In this document: positions 8,559 to 17,241 of the stretch, piece after piece
Position numbering within the stretch: the stretch's first letter is position 1
Layout: the number at the start of each line of letters is the position of its first letter
NCBI GenBank assembly: GCA_963762825.1
Contig: CAVXLZ010000001.1
Span: forward strand, 558,001 to 622,000
Direction of reading: 5' to 3'
Source: Miltoncostaea sp963762825
GTDB taxonomy: Bacteria > Actinomycetota > Thermoleophilia > Miltoncostaeales > Miltoncostaeaceae
DNA length: 64,000 nucleotides
Program-made: the position numbers and the translations under genes
Notes under the pieces: model-generated
The model's input: the letters and a program-made list of their open reading frames with translations, nothing else
The model's database searches: none
Told to the model about the DNA's origin: nothing

Positions 8559-9725
8559 ATGGGGGTGGCGGTGGGCGAGCGCGTGGATGTGGCGGTCGTG
8601 GGGGCCGGGCCGGCCGGGTCGACGGCCGCCTACCGCCTGGCTCGGGCCGGTGCGCGCGTTGTGCTGCTCGATCGCCAGTCGTTCCCGCGCGACAAGCCCT
8701 GCGGGGGCGGCCTGACGATCCGCGCCACCCGCATCCTTCCCTTCGATGTCAGCCCCGTGGTCGAGGATGTGGTGGACAAACTCGACGTGCGCCTGCGGTA
8801 TGGCCGTGTGGCCCGGCACGCCTTCCGTGGTCCGTTGGCGATGATGACCCAGCGCCGGCGGCTCGATCACTTCCTCGCCGAGCGCGCGGCCGACGAGGGG
8901 GCCGACTTCCGCGACCACGTTCGCGTGCGCGACATCGAGACCGGCGAGGCGGCCGGGCCGGTGGTGGTGCTCGATGGCGGCGAGAGGATCCGGGCCGCGG
9001 TCGTGCTCGGCGCCGACGGTGCCAACGGCATCAGCGCCAAGGCCCTCGGTCTCGGGTCCGACCGCCTGTTCGGCGTCGCGCTGGAGGGCAACGCGGAGAT
9101 GACGCCCGAGCGTGAGCGCATCCACCGCTCCAAGGTGACCCTCGAGCTCGACACGGTTCCCGGCGGCTACGCCTGGGTCTTCCCCAAGGGCGACCACATC
9201 AATCTCGGCGTGGGCGGATGGGCCAGCGAGGGGCCGCTGCTGCGCGAGCACCTCCGTCGGCTCTGCGCCGCGCACGGGGTGGGGGACGCGGATCTCCACG
9301 ACGTGCGCGGCCATCGCATGCCCCTGCGCCGGGCCTGGACGGGTGTCGCCCGCGGACGCACCGCGGTGGTCGGCGATGCCGCCGGGCTGATCGACCCGCT
9401 CTCGGGCGACGGCATGTTCGAGGCCTTCCTCAGCTCGGAGCTCGCCACCCAGGCCGCCCTCGACGTGCTCGCCGGCCGTGCGCAGGGCATGGAGCCCTAC
9501 GGGCGACGCCTCCCCAGGGCCCTCGCGGGGCACGCGGCCACCGCATGGATGGCGCGCGCGGCCATCGAGCGGGCCCCCGGCCTCACCTGGAGCATCCTGC
9601 GCACCGGCCCGGCGGCGCGGTTCCTCGCGCACCGGCTTGCGAGCCGCCCTCCCGAGGTGGAGATCCCCCTGATCGGTGGAGTCGAGCGAGCGGCCCGGCG
9701 TGTCATCGGATCCAAGGCCGGATGA
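8559..9725 (+). CDS. Geranylgeranyl-reductase-family FAD oxidoreductase
   Basis: The N-terminus has the Rossmann FAD motif VAVVGAGPAGSTAAYRLA, followed by DKPCGGGLT, the hallmark PCGGG loop of the geranylgeranyl reductase family. The second FAD motif is GDAAGLIDPLSGDGMFEA. The length of 388 residues is normal. Members reduce isoprenoid double bonds (menaquinone side chains, polyprenols, archaeal-type lipids) using NAD(P)H or ferredoxin at the membrane. ATG 8559 gives MGVAVGERVDVAVVGAG; the second in-frame GTG at 8565 would also work. It is a single gene with its own promoter, so context does not narrow the substrate. Confidence 0.85.
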   Translation: MGVAVGERVDVAVVGAGPAGSTAAYRLARAGARVVLLDRQSFPRDKPCGGGLTIRATRILPFDVSPVVEDVVDKLDVRLRYGRVARHAFRGPLAMMTQRRRLDHFLAERAADEGADFRDHVRVRDIETGEAAGPVVVLDGGERIRAAVVLGADGANGISAKALGLGSDRLFGVALEGNAEMTPERERIHRSKVTLELDTVPGGYAWVFPKGDHINLGVGGWASEGPLLREHLRRLCAAHGVGDADLHDVRGHRMPLRRAWTGVARGRTAVVGDAAGLIDPLSGDGMFEAFLSSELATQAALDVLAGRAQGMEPYGRRLPRALAGHAATAWMARAAIERAPGLTWSILRTGPAARFLAHRLASRPPEVEIPLIGGVERAARRVIGSKAG

Positions 9726-9762
9726 CCGGGCTCCACGGAGGGTGACGGGCCGGCCCGCGACG

Positions 9763-9768
9763 TAGAGT
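9763..9768 (+). promoter_or_regulatory. -10 box TAGAGT, leaderless promoter of the permease operon
   Basis: TAGAGT is followed after exactly seven bases by GTG 9776, predicting a transcript that starts on the start codon. No clear -35 is seen. Confidence 0.5.
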
Positions 9769-9775
9769 GCCGCGC

Positions 9776-11674
9776 GTGTCAGGCCGCCGACGTCGCCAGC
9801 AGCAGGGTCTCGAGCGGGTGCTGGGCGCCCCGGCGCTGTTCGCGACCGCCTACGGCAACGTCGGCTCGTCGATCTACTACGCGCTCGGAGTCACGGCGGC
9901 CCTCGCCCTCGGGCTGACGCCGGTCGTGTTCGTGGTGGCCGGGCTGATCTTCGCCGTGACCGCCGCGACCTATGCCGAGGGCACCGTGCGATTCCCCGAG
10001 GCCGGGGGGTCGGCGAGCTTCGCGCGCCAGGGCTTCAACGAGGTCGTGAGCTTCGGGGCGGCCTGGTCGCAGATGCTCAACTACATCATCACGATCGCCA
10101 TCTCGGCGTTCTTCGTGCCCCACTACCTGTCGATCTTCTGGGCGCCGCTCAAGCAGAACCCGTGGGACGTGATCGTCGGGTCGGTGGTCATCGTGCTGCT
10201 GGTGGCGGTCAACATCGTGGGCGTCAAGGAGGCCGCCAAGCTCAACATCGTCCTGGCGGTGATCGACTTCGCCACGCAGGCGCTGCTGGTTCTGCTCGGT
10301 TTCGTGCTGATCTTCTCGCCCGACATCCTGGTGGCCAACGTGGACTTCGGTGTGGCGCCCACCTGGAGCAGCTTCTTCCTCGCGATCCCGGTGGCGATGA
10401 TCGCCTACACGGGGATCGAGACGATCTCGAACCTCGCCGAGGAGACCCGCGACCCGTCCCGCGACGTCCCCCGATCGATCCGGATGGTGGCGATCGCCGT
10501 CTATGCGATCTACTTCACCCTGCCGGCGATCGCCCTCTCGGCGCTTCCGGTGTCCCTCGGCGACGACGGCTACGCGACATCCCTCGGCCTGCCCCCCGAG
10601 CAGGGCGGTTTCGCCAACGATCCGGTGCTCGGGATCGTGGAGAACCTCGGGCTGAGCGGGCTGACGCTGGACGCCCTGAAGATCTATGTCGGCGTGCTCG
10701 CCGCGACCATCCTGTTCATCGCCGCCAACGCCGGGGTGATCGGGGCGTCGCGGATCACCTACGCGATGGCGAGCTATCGCCAGCTTCCCGGCCCCTTCCG
10801 TCGCCTGCACCCGCGCTTTCGCACGCCGTGGCTCGCGCTGGTGCTCTTCGCCGGGGTGGCCTCGATCATCGCCATCCTGCCGGGCAAGACGGACTTCCTC
10901 GGCACGATGTACTCGTTCGGGGCGATGCTCTCGTTCACCATCGCCCACGCGTCGATCATCGCGCTGAGGGTTCGCCGGCGCGATGAGGAGTTGGTCTACC
11001 GTGCCCGCCCGAATCTCCGCGCGCGCGGGGTCAACTGGCCGCTGTTCGCGATCGTGGGGGGTCTCGGCACGGGCGTCGCCTGGCTGGTGGTCGTCATCCA
11101 GGAGCCGCTCACGCGCTGGGCCGGGCTCACCTGGCTGGTGGTCGGCTTCTCGGTCTACACGGTCTACCGGTTGCGGGTGATCCGCGTGCCCCTCACCGAG
11201 ACGGTGCGGGCGCCTGCCCTGGTGCTCGGACCGGCGCTCGAGATCGAATACCGCACGATCGTGGTCCCGGTGGTCCGCTCGGCGGCGGCCGAGCACGCCC
11301 TCGTCGTGGCGGCACGGCTGGCGGCGGATCGCGGGTCGCGCGTGGCCATCGTCCACGTGCTCGAGATACCGATGGACCTTCCGCTCACGGCGAGCCTGCC
11401 GGCCGAGGAGCGCGTCGCCAACGATCTGCTCGACGACGCGCGCGCGGTGGTCGAGAGCCACGGCGTCCGCGCTGTCACGCGCCTCGAACGGGCGCGCAGC
11501 GCCGGGCCGGCCATCGTGGCCGACGCAATCGCCCGCAACGCCGAGCTCGTGGTGATCGGCGCGCCACGGCGGGGCCTCGGCCGCCGTGCGCCCATCTTCG
11601 GGCGCACGGCGCGCCACGTGCTGAAGAACAGCCCGTGCCGCACCATGGTGGCCGCCGAGCGGATGGCGGCGTGA
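9776..11674 (+). CDS. APC-superfamily permease with C-terminal universal-stress domain (KimA-like)
   Basis: The 632-residue protein begins with about 12 hydrophobic helices. The first contains YGNVGSSIYYALG, typical of the KimA/YdaO-like branch of the APC superfamily. From about residue 490 a UspA domain begins (YRTIVVPVVRSAAAEHALVV) and ends with the nucleotide-loop-like GAPRRGLGRRAPIFGRTA. KimA proteins are proton-coupled potassium importers with this same domain order, and the mycobacterial homologue sits beside ceoB/ceoC, as here. Potassium transport is therefore my preferred role, but it is inference; amino-acid transport is the older annotation of the family. GTG 9776 is chosen because of the promoter spacing; GTG 9767 is in frame. 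The stop overlaps the next gene. Confidence 0.85.
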   Translation: MSGRRRRQQQGLERVLGAPALFATAYGNVGSSIYYALGVTAALALGLTPVVFVVAGLIFAVTAATYAEGTVRFPEAGGSASFARQGFNEVVSFGAAWSQMLNYIITIAISAFFVPHYLSIFWAPLKQNPWDVIVGSVVIVLLVAVNIVGVKEAAKLNIVLAVIDFATQALLVLLGFVLIFSPDILVANVDFGVAPTWSSFFLAIPVAMIAYTGIETISNLAEETRDPSRDVPRSIRMVAIAVYAIYFTLPAIALSALPVSLGDDGYATSLGLPPEQGGFANDPVLGIVENLGLSGLTLDALKIYVGVLAATILFIAANAGVIGASRITYAMASYRQLPGPFRRLHPRFRTPWLALVLFAGVASIIAILPGKTDFLGTMYSFGAMLSFTIAHASIIALRVRRRDEELVYRARPNLRARGVNWPLFAIVGGLGTGVAWLVVVIQEPLTRWAGLTWLVVGFSVYTVYRLRVIRVPLTETVRAPALVLGPALEIEYRTIVVPVVRSAAAEHALVVAARLAADRGSRVAIVHVLEIPMDLPLTASLPAEERVANDLLDDARAVVESHGVRAVTRLERARSAGPAIVADAIARNAELVVIGAPRRGLGRRAPIFGRTARHVLKNSPCRTMVAAERMAA

Positions 11675-11844
11675 GACCGCTGCTGCGGGTTCCCGTCCTG
11701 CTCTCGCTGCTGCTCGCGGGCATGGGTGTGGCGATCGTCGTGCGGACGCTCGCCCTCGGCGTCGGGGGCGGGCTGGGGCTCCTGATCGGGGGCCTGCTGG
11801 CGGTGGGCGGCGCGCTGCGTCTCTACCTGGTGACGCGCCCATGA
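11671..11844 (+). CDS. Small two-helix membrane protein between the two permeases
   Basis: GTG 11671 overlaps the permease stop (GTGA) and the frame ends at TGA 11842-11844, itself overlapping the ATG of the next permease. The 57 residues form two hydrophobic helices separated by a glycine-rich turn, with arginines at both ends (MRPLLRVPVLL...LYLVTRP). Overlap on both sides shows it is translated as part of the operon. A small subunit or regulator of the flanking transporters is a reasonable guess, similar in scale to KdpF. No family is recognised. Confidence 0.7.
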   Translation: MRPLLRVPVLLSLLLAGMGVAIVVRTLALGVGGGLGLLIGGLLAVGGALRLYLVTRP

Positions 11845-13761
11845 GCCCGCGCTTCACGGAGCCCGTGCGCCTGCTGCGGGCCCGCTCGCTCGCGTTGATC
11901 GCCTACGGGGAGATCGGGTCGTCGCTGATCTTCGCGCTCGGCATCGTCGCCATCTACGCGGTCGGCCTCACGCCCTGGATCCTCCTCGCGGTCGGCCTGC
12001 TGGTGCTCGTCGTGACACTGGCGTACGCCGAGGGGGCGAGCGCCATGCCCGAGGCCGGCGGCGCGGCCACCTTCGTCCGCCGGGCGTTCAGCGACCTCGC
12101 CGGCTTCGCCACCGGCTGGCTGCTCTTTCTCGACTACCTGGTCGTCATCGCCCTCTCGGCTCTCTTCGTGCCGAGCTACCTCGGCATCGCGCTCGGATAC
12201 GACGGCCTCACCGACGACCCCTGGGATCCGATCGTCGGGATCCTCGTCATCCTCCTGCTGGCCGCGATTCGGCGGGCCCGCCGCGTGCGCCTCTATGTGG
12301 TGGCCGTGGTGATGGCGGCCGTGGCGCTCGTCACCCAGCTCCTCGTCGCCGTCCTGGGGCTCGCCCTCGTGTTCTCCTCGAGCGCTCTCACCCTCGACGT
12401 GGACGTCGGGAGCACCCCCTCCTGGACCTCGATCGCGCTCGCGCTCTCGCTGGCGACGCTCGCCTACACCGGCCTCGAGACCGTGACCAACTTCGCCGCC
12501 GAGGTGCGCGAGCCGGGGCGCACGATGCCGCGCAGTCTCTTCGTCGGCATCGGCGCGGTGGTCCTCGTCAACGTGGCGGTCTCGGCGGTCGGCATCTCGG
12601 CCTACCCGGGGAGCAGCGATGCCGCCGCGCCCGACGGGGTCGCGAGCGCGCTCGGCACCGAGTGGCTTCATGCGCCCCTCGTCGGCGTGGCACAGGCCAT
12701 CGGGGACGAGCTGCCGTTGGGCGGCGATGCGTTCGTGGGACTGGTCGGGGTCTCGAACGCCCTCGTGCTGATCACGATCATCGCCACCGCGATGGCGGGC
12801 CTCGAGCGGCTCGCCTACTCCATGGCCCGCTACGACATGCTCCCGCACGTCTTCGCGCGGCCCGAACGCGGCTCGTCACCCACTCCCGCCGCCACGCTGG
12901 CCGCCGCCGTGATCGCTCCCGCCCTGATCGTCATCGCGTATGTGATCGGCGACGGGGCGCGCTTCCTGGCCGGGCTCTACAGCTTCGGCGTGCTCATCGC
13001 GATGACGGCCGCCCAGGTGGCGGTGGTGCGCCTGCGGATCCGCGAACCCGATCTGGCGCGGCCCTTCCGCGTGCCGGGCGGCATCCGCTGGCGCGGCGCG
13101 CTGATCCCCCTGCCGTGCGTGCTCGGGGCGATCCTGACCTTCGCGCTCTGGGTCGCCTCGCTCTTCACGCACGGTGGGGCATCGGTAGCCGGACCGTTGT
13201 GGCTGGCGATCGGCGCGGTCGTATACCTGCTCTCGCGGAGGGCCGGCGGGGAGACCATCCTCGGGCGGGCGACCCCCCCGGTGGCCGATCTCGTGCCGAG
13301 CTCCGACGAGGACACCCGGCGGATCCTGGTGCCGCTGAAGCCCGGCGACATCGGGGAGGAGATCCTCGCGACCGCGATCCGCCTCGCCGAGGAGCGCGGG
13401 GCGGAGGTCCGGGTGGTGCACGTGCTGCGGGTGCCCCTGTCGCTTCCGCTCGACTCCCCCCTGGGACGAGGAGGAGGCGCTCTCTCGCCAGGCCGTCGAG
13501 GACGCGCGCGAGATCGGTGATGAGCACGGCGTCGAGGTGCAGGCGCGCGTGGTGCGGAGCCGCTCGCTCAGCGAGGCGATCGTGGCCGAGGCGGTCGCGA
13601 TCGAGGCCGACGTCATCCTGATGGGCTCCGCCCCGCGCTGGCGCCACCAGTCGCGGTTCTTCGGCCCCACGGTCGACGAGGTGCTGCGCCGCGCCCCGTG
13701 CGAGGTGATGGTGATCACCTATCCGGATGGGGTGCTCCCGGCCGCGGAGGAAACGGCATGA
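11841..13761 (+). CDS. Second APC permease with universal-stress domain; one-base frameshift near 13452
   Basis: This is a paralogue of the upstream permease: about 12 helices starting SLALIAYGEIGSSLIFALG, then a USP domain from RILVPLKPGDIGEEIL. The first frame ends prematurely at 13518-13520, but the USP domain continues without loss in the +1 frame to TAG 13759-13761 (WDEEEALSRQAVEDAREIG... ending VMVITYPDG). Removing one base between about 13449 and 13461 gives a 639-residue protein. Removing G13452 makes SLPLTPPWDEEE, which aligns with DLPLTASLPAEE of the first permease. The start ATG 11841 overlaps the small gene. The role is proposed as potassium uptake, as for its paralogue. Whether the shift is real is not known. 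Confidence 0.8.
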
Positions 13762-13768
13762 TGCGCCC

Positions 13769-14182
13769 ATGAAGGTGATCATGATCGGGTGCGGGCGCGT
13801 CGGCGCGGCACTGGCGCGCACGCTGGCCGACGGGGGCTGGGAGGTCGTCGTGGTCGAGCTCCAGGAGGAGAACCTCGGCCGGCTCGGGCCCGAATGGCGC
13901 CATCCGCTGGTGCTCGGCCACGGGATGGACACCAAGGTGCTCGAGAAGGCCGGCGTGGCCGACGCCGACGTGCTCATCGCCGCCACCGACGGCGACAACA
14001 CGAACCTCGTGATCGCCCAGGTCGCCGTCGAGCGATACCACGTCCCGCACGTCGCCGCGAGGATCCAGGATCCGGCACGGGCCGACGCCTACGCCGACCG
14101 GGGCTTCGCCGTCATCTCGCCGGTGAAGATGGCGATCGACGGACTGGCCGACTTCGCCGAGCGCGCGCTGAAGGCGGGCTGA
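13769..14182 (+). CDS. TrkA-N domain protein (CeoB-like)
   Basis: The 137-residue protein is a single Rossmann RCK domain: MKVIMIGCGRVGAALARTLA is the dinucleotide-binding loop, with acidic VVVVELQEENL at the end of strand 2. It lacks the TrkA-C domain. Such proteins sense NAD(H), ATP or cyclic-di-AMP and gate potassium channels and transporters from the cytoplasmic side. It follows the second permease after seven bases and overlaps the next TrkA-type gene (TGATG), so all five genes likely form one operon. CATGAT six bases before the ATG may be an internal -10 box. Confidence 0.9.
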   Translation: MKVIMIGCGRVGAALARTLADGGWEVVVVELQEENLGRLGPEWRHPLVLGHGMDTKVLEKAGVADADVLIAATDGDNTNLVIAQVAVERYHVPHVAARIQDPARADAYADRGFAVISPVKMAIDGLADFAERALKAG

Positions 14183-14844
14183 TGTTCGCGATCGTCATCG
14201 GCGGCGGCAAGGTCGGCGCCAACGTCACGCGCTCACTCGTGGAGCGCGATCAGGAGGTCGCGCTGGTCGAGGCGAAGGCTTCACGCGCCGACTCGCTCGA
14301 GTCGGAGTTCGGGCACCGCGTCGTCCACGGCGATGGCACCGAGCTGTACGTGCTGGAGCAGGCCGGCGTGACGCGGCCGCCCGACATCGCCGTGGCGGTG
14401 ACCGGCGACGACGAGGACAATCTGGTCATCGCCCAGTTGTGCCGCGAGCAGTACGGCGTGCAGAAGGTGATCGCGCGCGTCAACGACCCGCGCAACCAGA
14501 GCCACTTCGACCTGCTCGGGGTGGCTCCCACGGTGTGCCCCACCCAGAGCATCCTGGCGCTCATCGAGCACGAGGTGCCCGAGCACTCTCTGGTGCACCT
14601 CCTCCAGCTGCGCAAGGAGAACCTCGAGATCATCGAGGTCGAGCTCGATTCGGCCTGCCCGTGCGTGGGACGTCAGGTGGATGCGCTCGGTCTGCCGCGG
14701 GGATCGCGCCTGATTTCGATCGTGCGCGACGGCGTGGCGGAGATCGCCGTGGGCGCGACGGTCCTCGCCGCAGGGGACCAGGTTCTCGCCATCCTCGAGC
14801 CGACGCGCGAGGACGAGGTCCGCACGCTTCTTCTGGGGCGCTGA
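14182..14844 (+). CDS. TrkA family protein with RCK-N and RCK-C domains (CeoC-like)
   Basis: The 220-residue protein starts MFAIVIGGGKVGANVTRSL, the Rossmann loop of the TrkA-N domain, with a GDGTE segment and a GDDEDNLVIAQL stretch. From about residue 140 there is a TrkA-C-like ligand domain (IIEVELDSACPCVGRQVDALGLPRG shortened by me at its ends; key residues are the acidic EVE and the G.RQV turn). It is the natural partner of the single-domain protein before it; in mycobacteria the pair is ceoB/ceoC. The likely job is control of the two permeases upstream. Confidence 0.9.
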   Translation: MFAIVIGGGKVGANVTRSLVERDQEVALVEAKASRADSLESEFGHRVVHGDGTELYVLEQAGVTRPPDIAVAVTGDDEDNLVIAQLCREQYGVQKVIARVNDPRNQSHFDLLGVAPTVCPTQSILALIEHEVPEHSLVHLLQLRKENLEIIEVELDSACPCVGRQVDALGLPRGSRLISIVRDGVAEIAVGATVLAAGDQVLAILEPTREDEVRTLLLGR

Positions 14845-14885
14845 GCGCCGCCGCGACGGGCCCCCGGCGGGATCGTCACGCCTGA

Positions 14886-14891
14886 TAGCGT
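14886..14891 (+). promoter_or_regulatory. Possible -10 box of the biotin operon
   Basis: TAGCGT lies 38 bases before the bioB start, leaving a short leader that carries an AAGGAG ribosome-binding site at 14915-14920. No palindromic BirA operator is evident around it. Confidence 0.35.
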
Positions 14892-14929
14892 CGCGGCGTG
14901 ACGACCGACCGATCAAGGAGTCCACGCCC

Positions 14930-15937
14930 GTGAGCATCCTCGACGCCCTCGAGCGCTCCCTGCTCGAGGAGAAGCGCTCCATCGAGATCGACGAGGCCCG
15001 GGAGCTCGTGGACCTGCCCGAGGCCGAGCTGCCGCGGCTGCTGGCCTTGGCCCACGAGGTGCGCCGGCGCTGGTGGGGCGAGGGCGTGGAGCTGGAATCG
15101 CTCATCAGCGCCCAGACCGGCGGTTGCCAGGAGGACTGCTCGTTCTGCTCGCAGTCGATCTTCTACGACGCCCCGGCGCAGCGGCACGCGTTCCTCCCAC
15201 TCGATCAGGTGATGGCGGCCGCGCGCGCCACCGAGGCCTCCGGTGCGAGCGCCTTCTGCATCGTGGTCGCCGTGCGCGGTCCCGACCAGCGCCTGATGAA
15301 CCAGGTCCTGAAGGCGATCGAGGCGATCCACGCCGAGACGAGCCTCGACGTCAACTGCTCGCTGGGGCTCCTCACCCGCCCGCAGGCGGAGGCCCTCCGC
15401 GACGCGGGGGTGCACCACTACAACCACAACCTCGAGACCAGCCGCAGCTACTTCCCGACGATCGTCTCCACCCACACCTGGGAGGAGCGCGTGGAGACCT
15501 GCAGGCTGATCAAGGACCTCGGGATGGAGCTCTGCAGCGGAGGCATCCTGGGGCTCGGTGAGACGTGGGAGCAGCGCCTCGAGCTGGCGTACGAGCTGCG
15601 CGAGCTCGACCCCGACGAGATCCCGCTGAACTTCCTCAACCCGCGTCCGGGAACCCCCCTCGCCGGCCGGCGGCCGATCGAGGCGAAGGAGGCCCTGCGG
15701 GCGATCGCGATCTTCCGGCTCGTCTTCCCGGACAAGATCATCCGCTACGCCGGCGGGCGTGAGCTGGTGCTGCGCGACGCGCAGGCGCTCGGACTGGTGG
15801 GGGGCATCAACGGGATGATCGTCGGCAACTACCTCACCACGGCGGGCCGCCCCGCAGCCGAGGACGTCAAGCTGGCCGGCGATCTCGGTCTGCCGATCGT
15901 GCCCTCGAAGCGGGCGACCGCAGACACCGCTCGGTGA
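14930..15937 (+). CDS. bioB: Biotin synthase
   Basis: Radical-SAM enzyme that inserts sulfur into dethiobiotin. The cluster motif GGCQEDCSFCSQS (CxxxCxxC) is near residue 65, followed by the conserved YNHNLETSRSYFP segment that includes ligands near the 2Fe-2S cluster, and GGILGLGE. GTG 14930 has AAGGAG ten bases upstream. The length of 335 residues is normal. It is the first gene of the operon; its stop overlaps the bioA start (GTGA at 15934-15937). Confidence 0.97.
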   Translation: MSILDALERSLLEEKRSIEIDEARELVDLPEAELPRLLALAHEVRRRWWGEGVELESLISAQTGGCQEDCSFCSQSIFYDAPAQRHAFLPLDQVMAAARATEASGASAFCIVVAVRGPDQRLMNQVLKAIEAIHAETSLDVNCSLGLLTRPQAEALRDAGVHHYNHNLETSRSYFPTIVSTHTWEERVETCRLIKDLGMELCSGGILGLGETWEQRLELAYELRELDPDEIPLNFLNPRPGTPLAGRRPIEAKEALRAIAIFRLVFPDKIIRYAGGRELVLRDAQALGLVGGINGMIVGNYLTTAGRPAAEDVKLAGDLGLPIVPSKRATADTAR

Positions 15938-17241
15938 GCGCGCGCGAGACTCTCGCGCTCGATCGTCGTCACGTCTGGCACCCCTATGCGGCGATGCCGG
16001 GACGCCAGGAGCCGCTGCTGGTGGAGTCCGCGTCGGGGGTGCGCCTGACGCTGGCGGAGCCCGCGTTCGGCACGACGGAGCTGATCGACGGGATGTCGTC
16101 GTGGTGGTCGGCGATCCACGGCTACCGCCACCCGGCCCTCGACGCCGCCGCGATCGGTCAGATCGGCCGCATGAGCCACGTGATGTTCGGCGGCCTCACC
16201 CACGAGCCGGCGGTGGGGCTGGCCCGCCGGCTGGTCGAGATGACACCCGCTCCGCTGCAGCACGTGTTCCTCGCCGACTCCGGATCGGTGTCGGTGGAGG
16301 TGGCTGTGAAGATGTGCCTCCAGTACTGGCGCTCGCGCGGCAGGCCGAGGCGGACCCGCCTGCTCACGTGGCGCGGCGGCTACTACGGCGACACCCTCAG
16401 CCCGATGTCGCTCTGCGATCCCGAGGGCGGCATGCACGAGCTCTGGACCGGGATCCTTCCGCGTCAGGTCTTCGTGGAGGGGCCTCCCGACGGGTTCGAC
16501 GCCCCGGTTGATCCGGCCTACGTGGCGCGGGTCGCCGACGTCGTGGAGCGCCACCGCGACGAGCTCGCCGCGATCATCGTCGAGCCGGTGGCCCAGGGGG
16601 CGGGCGGCATGCGCTTCCACTGCCCGGCGCTGCTCGTGGCGCTGCGCGAGATCGCCGACGCCAACGACGTCCTGCTGGTCTTCGACGAGATCGCGACCGG
16701 CTTCGGGCGCACCGGGGCGCTCTTCGCCGCCGACCACGCCGGGGTCAGCCCGGATGTGATGTGCGTCGGCAAGGCGATGACCGGTGGCTACATGACGATG
16801 GCCGCTACGCTCTGCACGTCGGAGGTCGCCGAGGGCATCTCCCGCGGGGAGGTGCCCGTGCTCGCCCACGGCCCCACCTTCATGGGCAACCCGCTCGCCG
16901 CCGCGGTCGCGAACGCGTCGATCGACCTGCTGCTGGCCGGCGATCCCGTGACGAACGTGGCCCGCATCGAAGCCGGCCTGCGCAAGGGACTGGAGCCCGT
17001 CGACGGGCTCCCGGGCGTCGCCGATGTGCGCGTTCTCGGCGCCATCGGGGTGGTCCAGCTGGAGGACGCGGTGGACGTGGCCCGGGCGAGCCGGGCTGCG
17101 ATCGAGCGTGGCGTGTGGCTGCGACCGTTCCGGGACCTCGTGTACACGATGCCGCCCTACGTGACCGGCGACGACGATCTGGAGCGGATCTGCGAGGCCG
17201 TGGTGGCCGCGGCCCGAGCCTCGTGCGGGGTGCCCGCGTGA
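15934..17241 (+). CDS. bioA: Adenosylmethionine-8-amino-7-oxononanoate aminotransferase
   Basis: PLP-dependent class III aminotransferase that makes 7,8-diaminopelargonate from KAPA with S-adenosylmethionine as amino donor. The N-terminal RRHVWHPYAAM and DGMSSWWSAIHGY are typical of BioA and line its active site. VFDEIATGFGRTG contains the cofactor Asp, and GKAMTGGYMTMA contains the Schiff-base lysine. At 435 residues it is full length. It overlaps bioB upstream and bioF downstream by four bases each. Confidence 0.96.
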   Translation: MSARETLALDRRHVWHPYAAMPGRQEPLLVESASGVRLTLAEPAFGTTELIDGMSSWWSAIHGYRHPALDAAAIGQIGRMSHVMFGGLTHEPAVGLARRLVEMTPAPLQHVFLADSGSVSVEVAVKMCLQYWRSRGRPRRTRLLTWRGGYYGDTLSPMSLCDPEGGMHELWTGILPRQVFVEGPPDGFDAPVDPAYVARVADVVERHRDELAAIIVEPVAQGAGGMRFHCPALLVALREIADANDVLLVFDEIATGFGRTGALFAADHAGVSPDVMCVGKAMTGGYMTMAATLCTSEVAEGISRGEVPVLAHGPTFMGNPLAAAVANASIDLLLAGDPVTNVARIEAGLRKGLEPVDGLPGVADVRVLGAIGVVQLEDAVDVARASRAAIERGVWLRPFRDLVYTMPPYVTGDDDLERICEAVVAAARASCGVPA

